Source of the DNA: Jeotgalibacillus sp. ET6
GTDB taxonomy: Bacteria > Bacillota > Bacilli > Bacillales > Jeotgalibacillaceae
Length of the DNA: 64,000 bases
Assembly: GCF_029667115.1 (NCBI RefSeq)
Contig: NZ_JARUIU010000002.1
Coordinates: forward strand, 1-64,000
Reading direction: 5' to 3'
Part shown: positions 8,061 through 15,938 of the stretch, piece by piece
Position numbering within the stretch: the first letter of the stretch is position 1
Layout of the letters: every line of letters begins with the position of its first letter
Notes under the pieces: model-generated
What the model saw: the letters and a program-made list of their open reading frames with translations, nothing else
What the model was told of the DNA's origin: nothing
Databases searched by the model: none
Position numbers and translations under genes: made by a program

Positions 8061-8531
8061 TCATCGCGGAGAATAATTGCTCATGGAATTAAGAGGGTAT
8101 GAGTACTGAATTTCGCCTTCAAACGTAACATAGTCAAGATAGATCATTGGTAAAATATACCGAAGTCCGGTTTTTGAATCGCTTAAAATAATATGATCCC
8201 TTCCCGCTGCTTCAACAATTCCTTTAAATATTTTGGCATTCCATTCACGATTGTTTTCAAAGGTCATGTAAACGGTAGCTGGCTTTCCTCGATTCAACCG
8301 CAGGATGTTTTCGATATACGACTCCTCATTTGGCAGCATGGATTGCTGCCCTCCCATCGGAATAGTCGGAGTCTGGTACGTTTGATGGCTTTGAGAAGGA
8401 TACGAGTAGCTGGGGTAGGATTGTGGCTGGTAATATGGCTGAGAGTAATTTTGAGTTGACTGGGGCATCTGCTGCTGTGGCTTTTGCTGACCGGGATTTT
8501 GCTGATTTGAATTTTGTGAAGGATTATTCAT
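8061..8531 (-). CDS. gerQ: GerQ spore coat protein
   Basis: A 156-residue protein with a Gln/Pro/Tyr/Ser-rich first half (NPSQNSNQQNPGQ and repeats of YPSYSYPSQS type) and a conserved C-terminal domain starting near SYIENILRLNRGK. GerQ is needed to place CwlJ in the spore coat and is cross-linked by transglutaminase through its Gln/Lys residues; the Gln-rich half fits that. It starts 32 bases after cwlJ behind AAGGAGGCGG, so the two are one unit. Confidence 0.92.
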   Translation of the reverse strand: MNNPSQNSNQQNPGQQKPQQQMPQSTQNYSQPYYQPQSYPSYSYPSQSHQTYQTPTIPMGGQQSMLPNEESYIENILRLNRGKPATVYMTFENNREWNAKIFKGIVEAAGRDHIILSDSKTGLRYILPMIYLDYVTFEGEIQYSYPLNSMSNYSPR

Positions 8532-8563
8532 GAAGATTCCGCCTCCTTAAAAATGTAGAAGAG

Positions 8564-8986
8564 CTAATAAACATCTGGACAATCGGCAGCAGTGGGTGAA
8601 AAAAAGCAATGAGATTTAAAACGGCCTGTATTCCACTGGCCATACCATTGAGCTGGGCAGTCACCATCCGGGCGGAAGAACCATAGACTGTTGGTAGCAG
8701 GATGAAATCTTTCTCCTCTTAGTACTCGTCTTGCAAGCTGCCTGTCTCTTTCACGGGCGCGCTGATAAAAGTAGCCTTTCTGCGTAGCCTCAAATCCTCC
8801 CGGGCTTTGAAAGACCATTTGTTCAATTGTGCGTATATCAGTAAAATCCATGCAGTTAACTCTTGCACGGTTCACACCTACGTTCCCCACCATCAGCATG
8901 CCGAGTTCACCATCCCCCTCAGCTTCTGCCCGCATTAAGCGTGCGAGAAGGTCAACATCCTTTTCAGTATGGGCAATAACGGCCAT
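8564..8986 (-). CDS. cwlJ: CwlJ spore cortex-lytic hydrolase
   Basis: A 140-residue SleB/CwlJ-family cell wall hydrolase without a signal peptide, as expected for CwlJ, which reaches the spore through the coat. RLMRAEAEGDGELGM near residue 16 holds the catalytic Glu of the family, and FQSPGGFEAT and NSLWFFRP follow in order. It degrades cortex peptidoglycan in response to Ca-DPA during germination and depends on GerQ, which is encoded next. A sigma-E type promoter lies upstream at 9015-9043. Confidence 0.93.
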   Translation of the reverse strand: MAVIAHTEKDVDLLARLMRAEAEGDGELGMLMVGNVGVNRARVNCMDFTDIRTIEQMVFQSPGGFEATQKGYFYQRARERDRQLARRVLRGERFHPATNSLWFFRPDGDCPAQWYGQWNTGRFKSHCFFSPTAADCPDVY

Positions 8987-9014
8987 CCGGACTCACTCCT
9001 CCCCCATCGATTCC

Positions 9015-9043
9015 AACATATGCGAAGAAGACAGCTTGTATGC
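9015..9043 (-). promoter_or_regulatory. Candidate sigma-E promoter of cwlJ-gerQ
   Basis: On the minus strand GCATACA (9037-9043) and CATATGTT (9015-9022) are separated by 14 bases. Sigma-E promoters have a -35 of about KMATATT, 14-15 bases and a -10 of CATAYNNT. The -10 matches fully and the -35 in 5 of 7 positions. Mother-cell expression is what cwlJ and gerQ need. Confidence 0.65.
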
Positions 9044-9063
9044 TAAAAGGGAACCAAAATAAA

Positions 9064-9095
9064 AAACCGCTCCTTCAGAAAGGAACGGTCTTAGG
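9064..9095 (-). terminator. Terminator of hemQ
   Basis: On the minus strand ACCGTTCCTT pairs with AAGGAGCGGT and is followed by TTTTTT. It lies just beyond the hemQ stop. Confidence 0.82.
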
Positions 9096-9099
9096 TAGA

Positions 9100-9849
9100 T
9101 TAAACGTGTAAAAATCTTGGCAGTTCTTCAGCTTCAAGCAGATTGCCTACATAAAACGAACCAAACTCGCCATAGCGTGCACTTACTTCATCAAATCTCA
9201 TTTCGTATACAATTTTCTTAAATTGCAGAACGTCATCTGCGTAGAGCGTTACGCCCCATTCCCAGTCGTCAAATCCGACAGACCCTGAAATAATCTGCTT
9301 AATCTTGCCTGCATAGCCGCGGCCGATCATGCCATGGTCATACATAAGCTGTTTGCGTTTTTCCATGGGAAGCATGTACCAGTTGTCTTCGCCTTCGCGT
9401 TTTTTGTCCATTGGATAAAAGCATACATGCTTTGATTTTGGAAGCTGTGGGTACAGGCGGGAGCGTACATAAGGGTTTTCATACGGATCCTCATCTGAAT
9501 CTTTTGAGCCATAGCTGCCCAATTCAACCACTGAAACATACGAATACGTTGGAATTGTATATTCAGCAATCGTTAATTTGTTAAATTCATTTTCAAGATC
9601 GTTTAATTCCTCCATCGTAGGGCGCAAAATAAACAGCATAAAATCTGCTTTTTGACCAACGATTGAATAAAAAGAATGACTGCCTTGCTCTTCACTTTGA
9701 ACCGCGTCCAGTTTTTTCAGGAATTGCTGATATTCTGAAATGGCGAGAGCCCGTTCGTCGCTGGAAAGGCGTTTCCAGGAAGTCCAGTCCATCTTGCGGA
9801 AGTCATGAAGACCGTACCAGCCGTCTAAAGTTGTTGCTGCTTCATTCAT
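9100..9849 (-). CDS. hemQ: HemQ, coproheme decarboxylase
   Basis: A 249-residue chlorite-dismutase-fold enzyme that converts coproheme III to protoheme in the coproporphyrin-dependent haem route of Gram-positives. The radical tyrosine is Tyr145 in FYPMDKKR, with Lys149 beside it, and the proximal haem ligand is His172 in YDHGMIGR; these fit the Geobacillus/Listeria enzymes. Position next to pta matches B. subtilis ywfI. AAGGAGTGA precedes the ATG. Confidence 0.95.
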   Translation of the reverse strand: MNEAATTLDGWYGLHDFRKMDWTSWKRLSSDERALAISEYQQFLKKLDAVQSEEQGSHSFYSIVGQKADFMLFILRPTMEELNDLENEFNKLTIAEYTIPTYSYVSVVELGSYGSKDSDEDPYENPYVRSRLYPQLPKSKHVCFYPMDKKREGEDNWYMLPMEKRKQLMYDHGMIGRGYAGKIKQIISGSVGFDDWEWGVTLYADDVLQFKKIVYEMRFDEVSARYGEFGSFYVGNLLEAEELPRFLHV

Positions 9850-10003
9850 TCAAAGTCACTCCTTGAAAATTACTTCGATTCTCCGTTTTATCATATCATA
9901 TCTGACGTAAACGCACCCGAACAGAGCCCCTAATCCATCCTGATTCTCGTTGATAAATAACGAATTTCCCATGTCATTTGTTTGAATAGACAGAATTTTA
10001 AGG

Positions 10004-10017
10004 TGTAACCGCTGACA
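10004..10017 (+). promoter_or_regulatory. cre (CcpA site) upstream of pta
   Basis: TGTAACCGCTGACA fits the cre consensus TGWAANCGNTNWCA at every position. Its centre is about 54 bases before the likely pta transcription start. In B. subtilis a cre at about -55 mediates CcpA activation of pta, so carbon-excess activation is expected here. Confidence 0.8.
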
Positions 10018-10030
10018 TAATGGCTTGTTC

Positions 10031-10058
10031 TTGAATTCTTGTCCGGATGGGGTATGCT
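10031..10058 (+). promoter_or_regulatory. Sigma-A promoter of pta
   Basis: TTGAAT (10031-10036) and TATGCT (10053-10058) are separated by 16 bases, about 30 bases before the start codon. Confidence 0.65.
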
Positions 10059-10088
10059 AACGGTATGACGTTTTAAGGAGGTCGCAAA

Positions 10089-11060
10089 GTGAGCGATTTA
10101 TTTACAACATTGACGGAAAAAGTAAAAGGAAATAATGTACGAATTGTGTTTCCGGAAGGACAGGATGAGCGGATTCTGCGTGCAGCAAGCAGACTGGCTG
10201 CAGAAGGAATTTTAACACCAGTTTTGATCGGCAATGAAAAAGCTGTTGAAGAAAAAGCGCAGGAAATGAATGTTAAGCTGAACGGAACGGAAATATTGGA
10301 TCCTTCAGCCTACGGAAAAATGGACGAGCTTGTTGCCTCATTTGTTGAACGGCGCAAAGGAAAGGCAACGGAAGAAGATGCACGAAAAATCCTGCTCGAC
10401 GAAAATTATTTTGGAACAATGCTGGTGTATACCGGACAGGCCCACGGACTCGTTAGCGGAGCAGCACACTCAACGGCAGACACGGTTCGCCCTGCACTGC
10501 AGATTATTAAAACAAAGCCAGGCATTAAGAAAACATCCGGCGTTTTCATCATGGTGCGTGGAGAAGAGAAATATGTGTTTGCAGATTGTGCCATCAATAT
10601 TTCTCCAGACAGCCAGGATTTAGCCGAAATTGCAGTTGAAAGTGCGAAAACAGCTCAAATGTTTGACCTTGATCCACGTGTGGCAATGCTGAGTTTTTCA
10701 ACAGCAGGTTCAGCAAAATCGCCTGAAACAGAGAAAGTAACAGACGCAGTTCAAATTGCGAAAGAACAGGCGCCTGACCTGGTAGTAGATGGTGAATTCC
10801 AGTTTGATGCAGCGTTTGTTCCATCAGTATCCAAAAGCAAAGCGCCTGATTCTGAGATCCAGGGAGATGCCAATGTATTTGTTTTCCCAAGCCTCGAAGC
10901 AGGAAATATTGGATACAAAATTGCTCAGCGCCTAGGCAACTTTGAAGCAGTGGGCCCGATTCTGCAGGGATTAAATGCGCCTGTAAATGACCTTTCACGC
11001 GGCTGCAACGAAGAAGACGTCTACAAGCTTGCCCTTATTACAGCCGGGCAGGCACTTTAA
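10089..11060 (+). CDS. pta: Phosphate acetyltransferase
   Basis: A 323-residue short-form Pta that interconverts acetyl-CoA and acetyl phosphate in the overflow pathway with acetate kinase. The N-terminal RIVFPEGQDERIL and the C-terminal PILQGLNAPVNDLSRGC segments are family signatures. The start is GTG behind AAGGAGG. The promoter carries a cre placed for CcpA activation. The stop is followed within 4 bases by repeat copy B, which provides a terminator. Confidence 0.96.
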   Translation: MSDLFTTLTEKVKGNNVRIVFPEGQDERILRAASRLAAEGILTPVLIGNEKAVEEKAQEMNVKLNGTEILDPSAYGKMDELVASFVERRKGKATEEDARKILLDENYFGTMLVYTGQAHGLVSGAAHSTADTVRPALQIIKTKPGIKKTSGVFIMVRGEEKYVFADCAINISPDSQDLAEIAVESAKTAQMFDLDPRVAMLSFSTAGSAKSPETEKVTDAVQIAKEQAPDLVVDGEFQFDAAFVPSVSKSKAPDSEIQGDANVFVFPSLEAGNIGYKIAQRLGNFEAVGPILQGLNAPVNDLSRGCNEEDVYKLALITAGQAL

Positions 11061-11063
11061 GAA

Positions 11064-11290
11064 AAAGAGGCTGAGACAAAAGCCGAAAAAGTTTGAAAAA
11101 GAGGATATATTTATTACTAGTAATAGGTGAGCGGAGCGGAAGGTGGCGACTCCTGCAGGATATAACGGCAAGCTGAGACCCCGAAAGGCAAAGCCTGAGG
11201 AGGGCTCAGCGCCGTCCCTGCGGAAAGCGTCCGCCTGAAGCGCAGCCGAACCGGTCAAAGAGCTTGAGACACTTTTGTCCCAAGCTCCTT
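11064..11290 (+). repeat. Interspersed repeat element, copy B (227 bp)
   Basis: It begins 3 bases after the pta stop. The left end AAAGAGGCTGAGACAAAA (11064-11081) and right end TTTTGTCCCAAGCTCCTT (11273-11290) are inverted repeats. The core between about 11105 and 11245 is almost identical to copy C at 28893. The hairpin AGAGCTTGAGAC/GTCCCAAGCTC plus a T-run at the right end is a terminator for pta. Confidence 0.88.
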
Positions 11291-11296
11291 TTTTGA

Positions 11297-11337
11297 TTTA
11301 GCACACGAAAGGGGTCTGGCCCCTTTCGTGTGCTAAA
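11297..11337. repeat. Perfect 18-bp hairpin before lipL
   Basis: TTTAGCACACGAAAGGGG (11297-11314) is matched exactly by its reverse complement at 11320-11337 across the 5-base loop TCTGG. No T-run follows, and it ends only 6 bases before TATAAT (11344-11349), the likely lipL -10. It is therefore not an ordinary terminator; it resembles the palindromic REP-like hairpins with GGGGTCTGGCCCC centres seen in Bacillaceae. Confidence 0.75.
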
Positions 11338-11391
11338 GTATGGTATAATTTGTTCAGTTTTAGTTTGTTGAATAGAGGAGATCGATGAAGT

Positions 11392-12237
11392 ATGAAAGAT
11401 ATGAGATCACTTGAACTGCTGCAGCAGTCCGTGTGGCGGGTGATAGATCAGTCGAGTCTCGGCTGGATGTTTGAAGGGCTGCAGTCGTTTGCGATGGATG
11501 ATACGCTGTGCACATCAGTAGGGGCTGGAGAAGCGCCTGCAACAGCGAGGGCATGGGTTCATGAGGATACGATCGTGTTAGGGATCCAGGATACAAGGGT
11601 GCCTTATCTGGAGGATGGTCTGTCTGTATTTGAAGAAGCAGGTTTTCGCTATATCGTTCGCAACTCCGGTGGTTTGGCAGTAGTCCTTGATAAAGATGTG
11701 CTGAATATCTCCCTTATCTTTTCAGAAAATGAAAAAGGAATTGACATTAATAGAGGATATGACGCCATGGTGGAGCTTGTCCGTATGATGTTTTCGGACT
11801 TTGGTGTTGAGATTGAGGCGTATGAAGTGGAAGGCTCTTATTGCCCGGGGAGCTATGATCTAAGCATTAAAGGAAGAAAATTCGCAGGTATTTCACAGCG
11901 GCGGATCCGCGGAGGTGTGGCAGTGCAAATTTATTTGTGCATGGCCGGCAGCGGCAGTGAACGCGCAGAACTGATCGGAGCCTTTTATGAAGAGGCGGTA
12001 AAAGGAGAGGGGACAAAGCATACGTATCCTGACATCAAGCCGGAGGTCATGGCTTCCCTTTCCGAGCTGCTTCATACTGAACTTACGATTCAGGATGGAA
12101 TGCTCCGCTTCTTGCAGTCTCTTAAAAATGTCAGCGGCACACTGCAGAGCGGTGCGCTGAATGAAAAAGAGACGCTGCTTTATGATGGTTATTTAACAAG
12201 GGTGATAGACCGGAATGTAAAATCCCTTAAACGGTAG
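11392..12237 (+). CDS. lipL: Octanoyl-[GcvH]:protein N-octanoyltransferase LipL
   Basis: A 281-residue biotin/lipoate ligase-fold amidotransferase that moves octanoyl from GcvH to the E2 subunits of 2-oxoacid dehydrogenases. The acyl-accepting cysteine is Cys151 in [20 protein letters not shown], with the family lysine at 163; the length equals B. subtilis LipL. Linkage to pta is conserved (ywfL). An in-frame ATG also lies at 11401. It converges with rsfA at a shared terminator. Confidence 0.9.
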   Translation: MKDMRSLELLQQSVWRVIDQSSLGWMFEGLQSFAMDDTLCTSVGAGEAPATARAWVHEDTIVLGIQDTRVPYLEDGLSVFEEAGFRYIVRNSGGLAVVLDKDVLNISLIFSENEKGIDINRGYDAMVELVRMMFSDFGVEIEAYEVEGSYCPGSYDLSIKGRKFAGISQRRIRGGVAVQIYLCMAGSGSERAELIGAFYEEAVKGEGTKHTYPDIKPEVMASLSELLHTELTIQDGMLRFLQSLKNVSGTLQSGALNEKETLLYDGYLTRVIDRNVKSLKR

Positions 12238-12261
12238 AAATACCTTACAAAGAGATCAAAA

Positions 12262-12297
12262 AAAACTGTCAGGCCTAATTTGCAACCTGACAGTTTT
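12262..12297. terminator. Bidirectional terminator lipL/rsfA
   Basis: AAAACTGTCAGG and CCTGACAGTTTT pair exactly around a 12-base loop, between two convergent genes. Confidence 0.92.
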
Positions 12298-12304
12298 ATA
12301 TGAA

Positions 12305-13090
12305 TTAATTTTCCACGACTTTTTCCAAATTGCCGTTTCGATCCATTTTAAAGGTATTGGTAGGCATTTCTTCTTCATCAAATAAGATTAGCTTTCTGGC
12401 ACGGTTCATAATCTTCATCAGGGTTTCGTAGTCTTCCTGCATCGTGGTTTCCTGATCTTCCAGTTTTCGAACCTGCAATTCAAGTTCGCGGCATTGATCA
12501 CGAAGTACACGGTTTTCATTCAACAGACGTTCTACCTGACGGCGGGTCTGTGCATCCTGACCGCGTGTCTGGCCAAGCTGCTGCAAATAAGCAATGACGA
12601 CTTCAAGAGAAAGAGAAGAAATCGGTGTCTGTCTGGCTGATTGAGCTGCCTGGAAATCTCTTACTAGTGAAAACGTCTCTTCTCTGGCAATTTCCTGCTG
12701 ATACTCTGGTGAAGGCTTGTAATCGGAACGATCATCCGGTTCAGTTGGCGGTAAATCAGAGAATGGCAGATCAATGGATTCAAATTCTTCAATAGAAGGC
12801 ATTTGCGGCTGGTAAAGGATTTTCTTTTTGCCGCTTTGTTCTTTTCCAAGCAGGCGATGACGCTGTTTACGCTGCTTTTTTGCTAGATCAAGTGCTTTTT
12901 CATACTGCTGACGGACTACGGCGTTCCATCTAAATCCACAGGCGGCTGAGGTACGGTTAAGTTTATCTCCTACTTCTTCAAAAGCATTAAGCTGTGTACT
13001 GCCCTCTCTTACATGACGAAGCACAGTATCGGCCAGAATCAGGTCGTCTTCTTCCATCCACGCATCTTGTCGTTGTTTCATTCTATTCAC
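12305..13090 (-). CDS. rsfA: RsfA family prespore transcription regulator
   Basis: A 261-residue protein, close to B. subtilis RsfA. Residues 1-60 form a Myb/SANT-like DNA-binding domain (QDAWMEEDDLILADTVLRH, then AFEEVGDKLNRTSAACGFRW). A long coiled coil rich in Gln, Arg and Leu occupies about residues 165-225. RsfA tunes part of the sigma-F regulon in the forespore. CAGGAGTGA precedes the ATG, and a sigma-F type promoter lies upstream. Confidence 0.9.
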   Translation of the reverse strand: MNRMKQRQDAWMEEDDLILADTVLRHVREGSTQLNAFEEVGDKLNRTSAACGFRWNAVVRQQYEKALDLAKKQRKQRHRLLGKEQSGKKKILYQPQMPSIEEFESIDLPFSDLPPTEPDDRSDYKPSPEYQQEIAREETFSLVRDFQAAQSARQTPISSLSLEVVIAYLQQLGQTRGQDAQTRRQVERLLNENRVLRDQCRELELQVRKLEDQETTMQEDYETLMKIMNRARKLILFDEEEMPTNTFKMDRNGNLEKVVEN

Positions 13091-13133
13091 TCCTGTTCCA
13101 TGAATCTTTCATTTGGACAACTATCCATATCGA

Positions 13134-13163
13134 TATTTTCTCCTAAAATTAGAAATTTCATAC
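13134..13163 (-). promoter_or_regulatory. Candidate sigma-F promoter of rsfA
   Basis: On the minus strand GTATG (13159-13163), a 15-base spacer, then GGAGAAAATA (13134-13143). The sigma-F consensus is GYATA, 15 bases, GGNNANAWTR. The -10 fits completely, the -35 in 4 of 5 positions, and the spacing is exact. Confidence 0.72.
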
Positions 13164-13286
13164 ATCAGCGACAAATAGAAATAGTAAACCATAGGCTCGT
13201 TATACTATTTACCTTGAAAACAAGAGGCTAAATCGGTACAATCTGATAGTAAACAAATGAACATAAAAGGAAAGGGTTGTTGACAT

Positions 13287-13511
13287 ATGGCAAACGAATT
13301 CCGGGTTTGCGATGACTGTCAAGCCGTTGATCTGAAGACACTGATTCCAAAGCTTAAGGACATTGATCCGGAGGCTGCCGTTGATATTAGGTGCCAGTCT
13401 TATTGTGGTCCAGGCCGCAAAAAGACATTTGCCTTTGTCAATAATCGCCCTGTCGCGGCATTGACAGAAGAAGAACTGATGGATAAAGTACGCGCAAAGC
13501 TGAAAAAATAG
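13287..13511 (+). CDS. DUF1450 (YuzB-like) small protein
   Basis: A 74-residue soluble protein. Cys8 and Cys11 in the CDDC pair and two more cysteines in [13 protein letters not shown] give a four-cysteine pattern that suggests a metal site or thioredoxin-like role, as in DUF1450 proteins. Family function is unknown. AAAGGG precedes the ATG. It stands alone between rsfA and the HD-domain gene. Confidence 0.8.
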   Translation: MANEFRVCDDCQAVDLKTLIPKLKDIDPEAAVDIRCQSYCGPGRKKTFAFVNNRPVAALTEEELMDKVRAKLKK

Positions 13512-13824
13512 CGCTGAGAACGTGCAGCGGCAGACGCATCCGCTTGAATAAAATCAATTACCAAAGATTTCAAATGAGCAGTTTTCCCGCACCCACTTGT
13601 AAATAAGCATTTTCGCTCCCGGTTTCGGGCTTCAGAAGCGGCTTATAAGGGGGACGGGATTTTTCTTTTTGGCAGAATAAGAGAAGGAAGATGAGATAAA
13701 AATAATTTTTTAGTCTCAAAAATTGAGATGCCGGCATTTGGAAATGATCTGAATATGTCAAGTAGTGCAACAAAAAAATTAATCGGTATAATAAGAATAA
13801 TGATGTGCAGGGAGAGGCGAAAAG
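13512..13824. other. Intergenic region before ywfO
   Basis: No gene was found in these 313 bases. TATAAT at 13787-13792, with GTGCAA 16 bases upstream, is a possible ywfO promoter, and GGGAGAGG at 13810-13817 is its ribosome-binding site. The phrase ACGCATCCGCTTGAA near 13540 recalls the repeat core but is too short to call. Confidence 0.5.
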
Positions 13825-15126
13825 ATGGTGTATTCCAAGCAGAAACTTCATGAAGAAAAGGTATTCAAAGATCCTGTTCACCGCTATATCCACGTACGGG
13901 ACCAAGTGATCTGGGATTTAATCGGCACAAAGGAATTTCAGCGGCTGCGCCGGATCCGTCAGCTTGGCACTACCTATTTAACCTTCCACGGAGCAGAACA
14001 CAGCCGGTTTAATCACTCGCTGGGTGTTTATGAAATTATAAGAAGAATCACAGATGATGTTTTTGCCAACCGGCCTGAATGGAACGAAAATGAGCGCCTG
14101 CTGTCTCTGTGTGCTGCTCTCCTTCATGATTTGGGGCATGGACCATTTTCCCATTCGTTTGAAAAAGTATTCGAACTTGACCATGAAGCATTTACTCAAG
14201 CGATTATTCTTGGAGAAACAGAAGTCAATGAGGTGCTGCGCAGAGTTTCACCGACATTCCCGCAGAATGTATCTGATGTAATTGCCAAAACCTATGAAAA
14301 CAAGCAGGTCATTTCGTTAATTTCAAGTCAGATCGACGCTGACCGCATGGACTATCTTCAACGAGATGCTTATTTCACAGGTGTCAGCTACGGTCATTTT
14401 GATATGGAGCGAATATTGCGTGTTTTGCGTCCAAGAGAAGACCAGGTAGTAATAAAATCGAGCGGGATGCACGCAGTGGAAGATTATATTATGAGCCGGT
14501 ACCAAATGTATTGGCAGGTTTATTTTCATCCGGTTACGCGAAGCTCTGAAGTGATTTTGACCAAAATTCTCCACAGGGCCAAGGAACTAAGTGAAAATAA
14601 TTATACATTTGCGTATGAGCCGTATCATTTTCTATCCATATTTAAAGGTGCAGTTACATTAAAGGATTACGTAAAGCTGGATGAATCGATCATTCTTTAC
14701 TATTTTCAAATGTGGGAAGAAGAAGAAGATCCAATTTTACGCGATCTCTGCAGACGTTTTATGAATCGTAATCTATTTAAATATGTTGAATTTGACCCGT
14801 CAAAAGAATACAAGAAATTAAATGAACTTGAAAAATTGTTTGAACAGGCAGGCTTGAATCCCGACTATTATCTTGTCGTGGATTCATCATCTGATCTTCC
14901 GTACGATTTCTACAGACCGGGTGAAGAAGAAGAGCGGCTGCCGATTCATTTAATGATGCCAAATGGAGAACTGAAAGAATTATCTAGACAATCAGATATT
15001 GTGGACGCGATATCGGGTAAAAGAAGAACGGACCACAAGCTCTATTTCCCAAAGGATTGTATTTTAGATGATTCCTCACATAAAGAAGTAAAAGCAAAAA
15101 TTAAGAGCATTCTCAGTCTGGAATAA
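13825..15126 (+). CDS. ywfO: HD-domain phosphohydrolase YwfO (dNTPase-like)
   Basis: A 433-residue protein of the dGTPase/SAMHD1-like HD group. The metal-binding residues are visible: His64 in RFNHSLGVYE, then His101-Asp102 in HDLGHGPFSHSFE, and a later DRMDYLQRDAYFTGV with the final Asp. Such enzymes hydrolyse dNTPs to the nucleoside and triphosphate, and the Bacillus and Enterococcus relatives are nucleotide-regulated. Preferred nucleotide unknown. It is followed by ywgA 32 bases on, as in B. subtilis. Confidence 0.85.
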   Translation: MVYSKQKLHEEKVFKDPVHRYIHVRDQVIWDLIGTKEFQRLRRIRQLGTTYLTFHGAEHSRFNHSLGVYEIIRRITDDVFANRPEWNENERLLSLCAALLHDLGHGPFSHSFEKVFELDHEAFTQAIILGETEVNEVLRRVSPTFPQNVSDVIAKTYENKQVISLISSQIDADRMDYLQRDAYFTGVSYGHFDMERILRVLRPREDQVVIKSSGMHAVEDYIMSRYQMYWQVYFHPVTRSSEVILTKILHRAKELSENNYTFAYEPYHFLSIFKGAVTLKDYVKLDESIILYYFQMWEEEEDPILRDLCRRFMNRNLFKYVEFDPSKEYKKLNELEKLFEQAGLNPDYYLVVDSSSDLPYDFYRPGEEEERLPIHLMMPNGELKELSRQSDIVDAISGKRRTDHKLYFPKDCILDDSSHKEVKAKIKSILSLE

Positions 15127-15158
15127 CCCAGCAAGGCGCTTAAAGGAGTGGAAGAACC

Positions 15159-15662
15159 ATGATGAAGGACCATGCAAAGCTTATGCAGGCCTTTTTCGTT
15201 TCGGGGGAGATCGTTGGACGGAAAAAGCTGCAGAAGATGATTTATATTGCCAAAAAGCTGTCCTTTCCTTTTCAGGAAAAATATCAGTTTCATTTTTTCG
15301 GCCCCTATTCAGAAGAATTAACATTGCGGGTGGAAGAGCTGTGCAATATGGGGTTTATCAATGAAACAAAAGAAAAAAAGAGCGGCTATACGCAGTATCG
15401 CTACTCAATCACAGAAGAAGGCCAGGCATTTTTAAATGCACAGGCTGCTAATCCTATGCCGGAAGTAGAGGGCTGTTTGAAAGACCTCAATACACAATCC
15501 TCCCGCTTCCTGGAGCTGGTATCCACCATGCTTTATTTTGAAGGCTTAGATGAGCAGGAACTGATCGAAAAGGTCCAAAAAGTAAAAAGCAAACAAAATT
15601 ATACATCAGAAGAAATTGTGGAGGCTTTATCTTATATAAAGCATCTGTCCACCGTTTCTTAA
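15159..15662 (+). CDS. ywgA: YwgA family protein
   Basis: A 167-residue soluble protein with a winged-helix-like N-terminus (MQAFFVSGEIVGRKKLQKMIYIAKKL and a FHFFGPYSEEL segment) similar to the YwgA family and to SocA-like toxin-antitoxin associated domains. The conserved order ywfO-ywgA supports the name. Its biochemical role is not known. A repeat fragment starting 2 bases after the stop carries the terminator. Confidence 0.78.
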   Translation: MMKDHAKLMQAFFVSGEIVGRKKLQKMIYIAKKLSFPFQEKYQFHFFGPYSEELTLRVEELCNMGFINETKEKKSGYTQYRYSITEEGQAFLNAQAANPMPEVEGCLKDLNTQSSRFLELVSTMLYFEGLDEQELIEKVQKVKSKQNYTSEEIVEALSYIKHLSTVS

Positions 15663-15663
15663 A

Positions 15664-15742
15664 CTGCGGAAGCATCCGCCTGAAGCACAGTGAACCGGTC
15701 AACGAGCCTGAGACATTTTTGTCTCAGGCTCGTTTTTATTTG
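15664..15742 (+). repeat. 3'-end fragment of the interspersed repeat, copy E
   Basis: Only the right third of the element is present: CATCCGCCTGAAGC, GTGAACCGGTCAA, then the hairpin CGAGCCTGAGAC/GTCTCAGGCTCG with TTTTT. It starts 2 bases after the ywgA stop and works as its terminator. The hairpin bases differ from the other copies but keep pairing on both arms, which points to selection for the stem. Confidence 0.8.
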
Positions 15743-15854
15743 TGCAAGTCTGAGCTTGATTGCTAAAAAAACAAGGGCATCTATTATTATATTGATTACT
15801 AAATCGCCTTTAGAAAATGAGCGTTCATAAACCCATCACATTATTGATCGTTTG

Positions 15855-15890
15855 TGATTGATTTTGAAACTTTTTGATTGATTTTTGAAA
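15855..15890 (+). promoter_or_regulatory. Paired direct repeats, probable FruR operators
   Basis: TGATTGATTTTGAAAC starts at 15855 and TGATTGATTTTTGAAA starts at 15875, exactly 20 bases apart (two helical turns). The second overlaps the -35 box. DeoR-family regulators usually bind such phased repeats, and fruR is the first gene of the operon. Confidence 0.6.
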
Positions 15891-15906
15891 GCGTTCTCTT
15901 TATACT
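15878..15906 (+). promoter_or_regulatory. fruRKA promoter with near-cre
   Basis: TTGATT (15878-15883) and TATACT (15901-15906) are 17 bases apart. TGAAAGCGTTCTCT at 15886-15899 matches the cre consensus except for the last base, and sits between the -35 and -10, where CcpA binding would repress. Confidence 0.68.
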
Positions 15907-15938
15907 GAGATTAAGTTAAAGTATTGGAGGCAGAAACG

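Noticed and set aside
10995-11258. Minus-strand open frame over repeat copy B, with a near-twin at 28860-29201 over copy C
   Set aside because: Both encode the same peptide (LQADAFRRDGAEPSSGF) only because the repeats are nearly identical. Other copies break the frame and no ribosome-binding site is present. It is a repeat artefact often annotated as a hypothetical protein.
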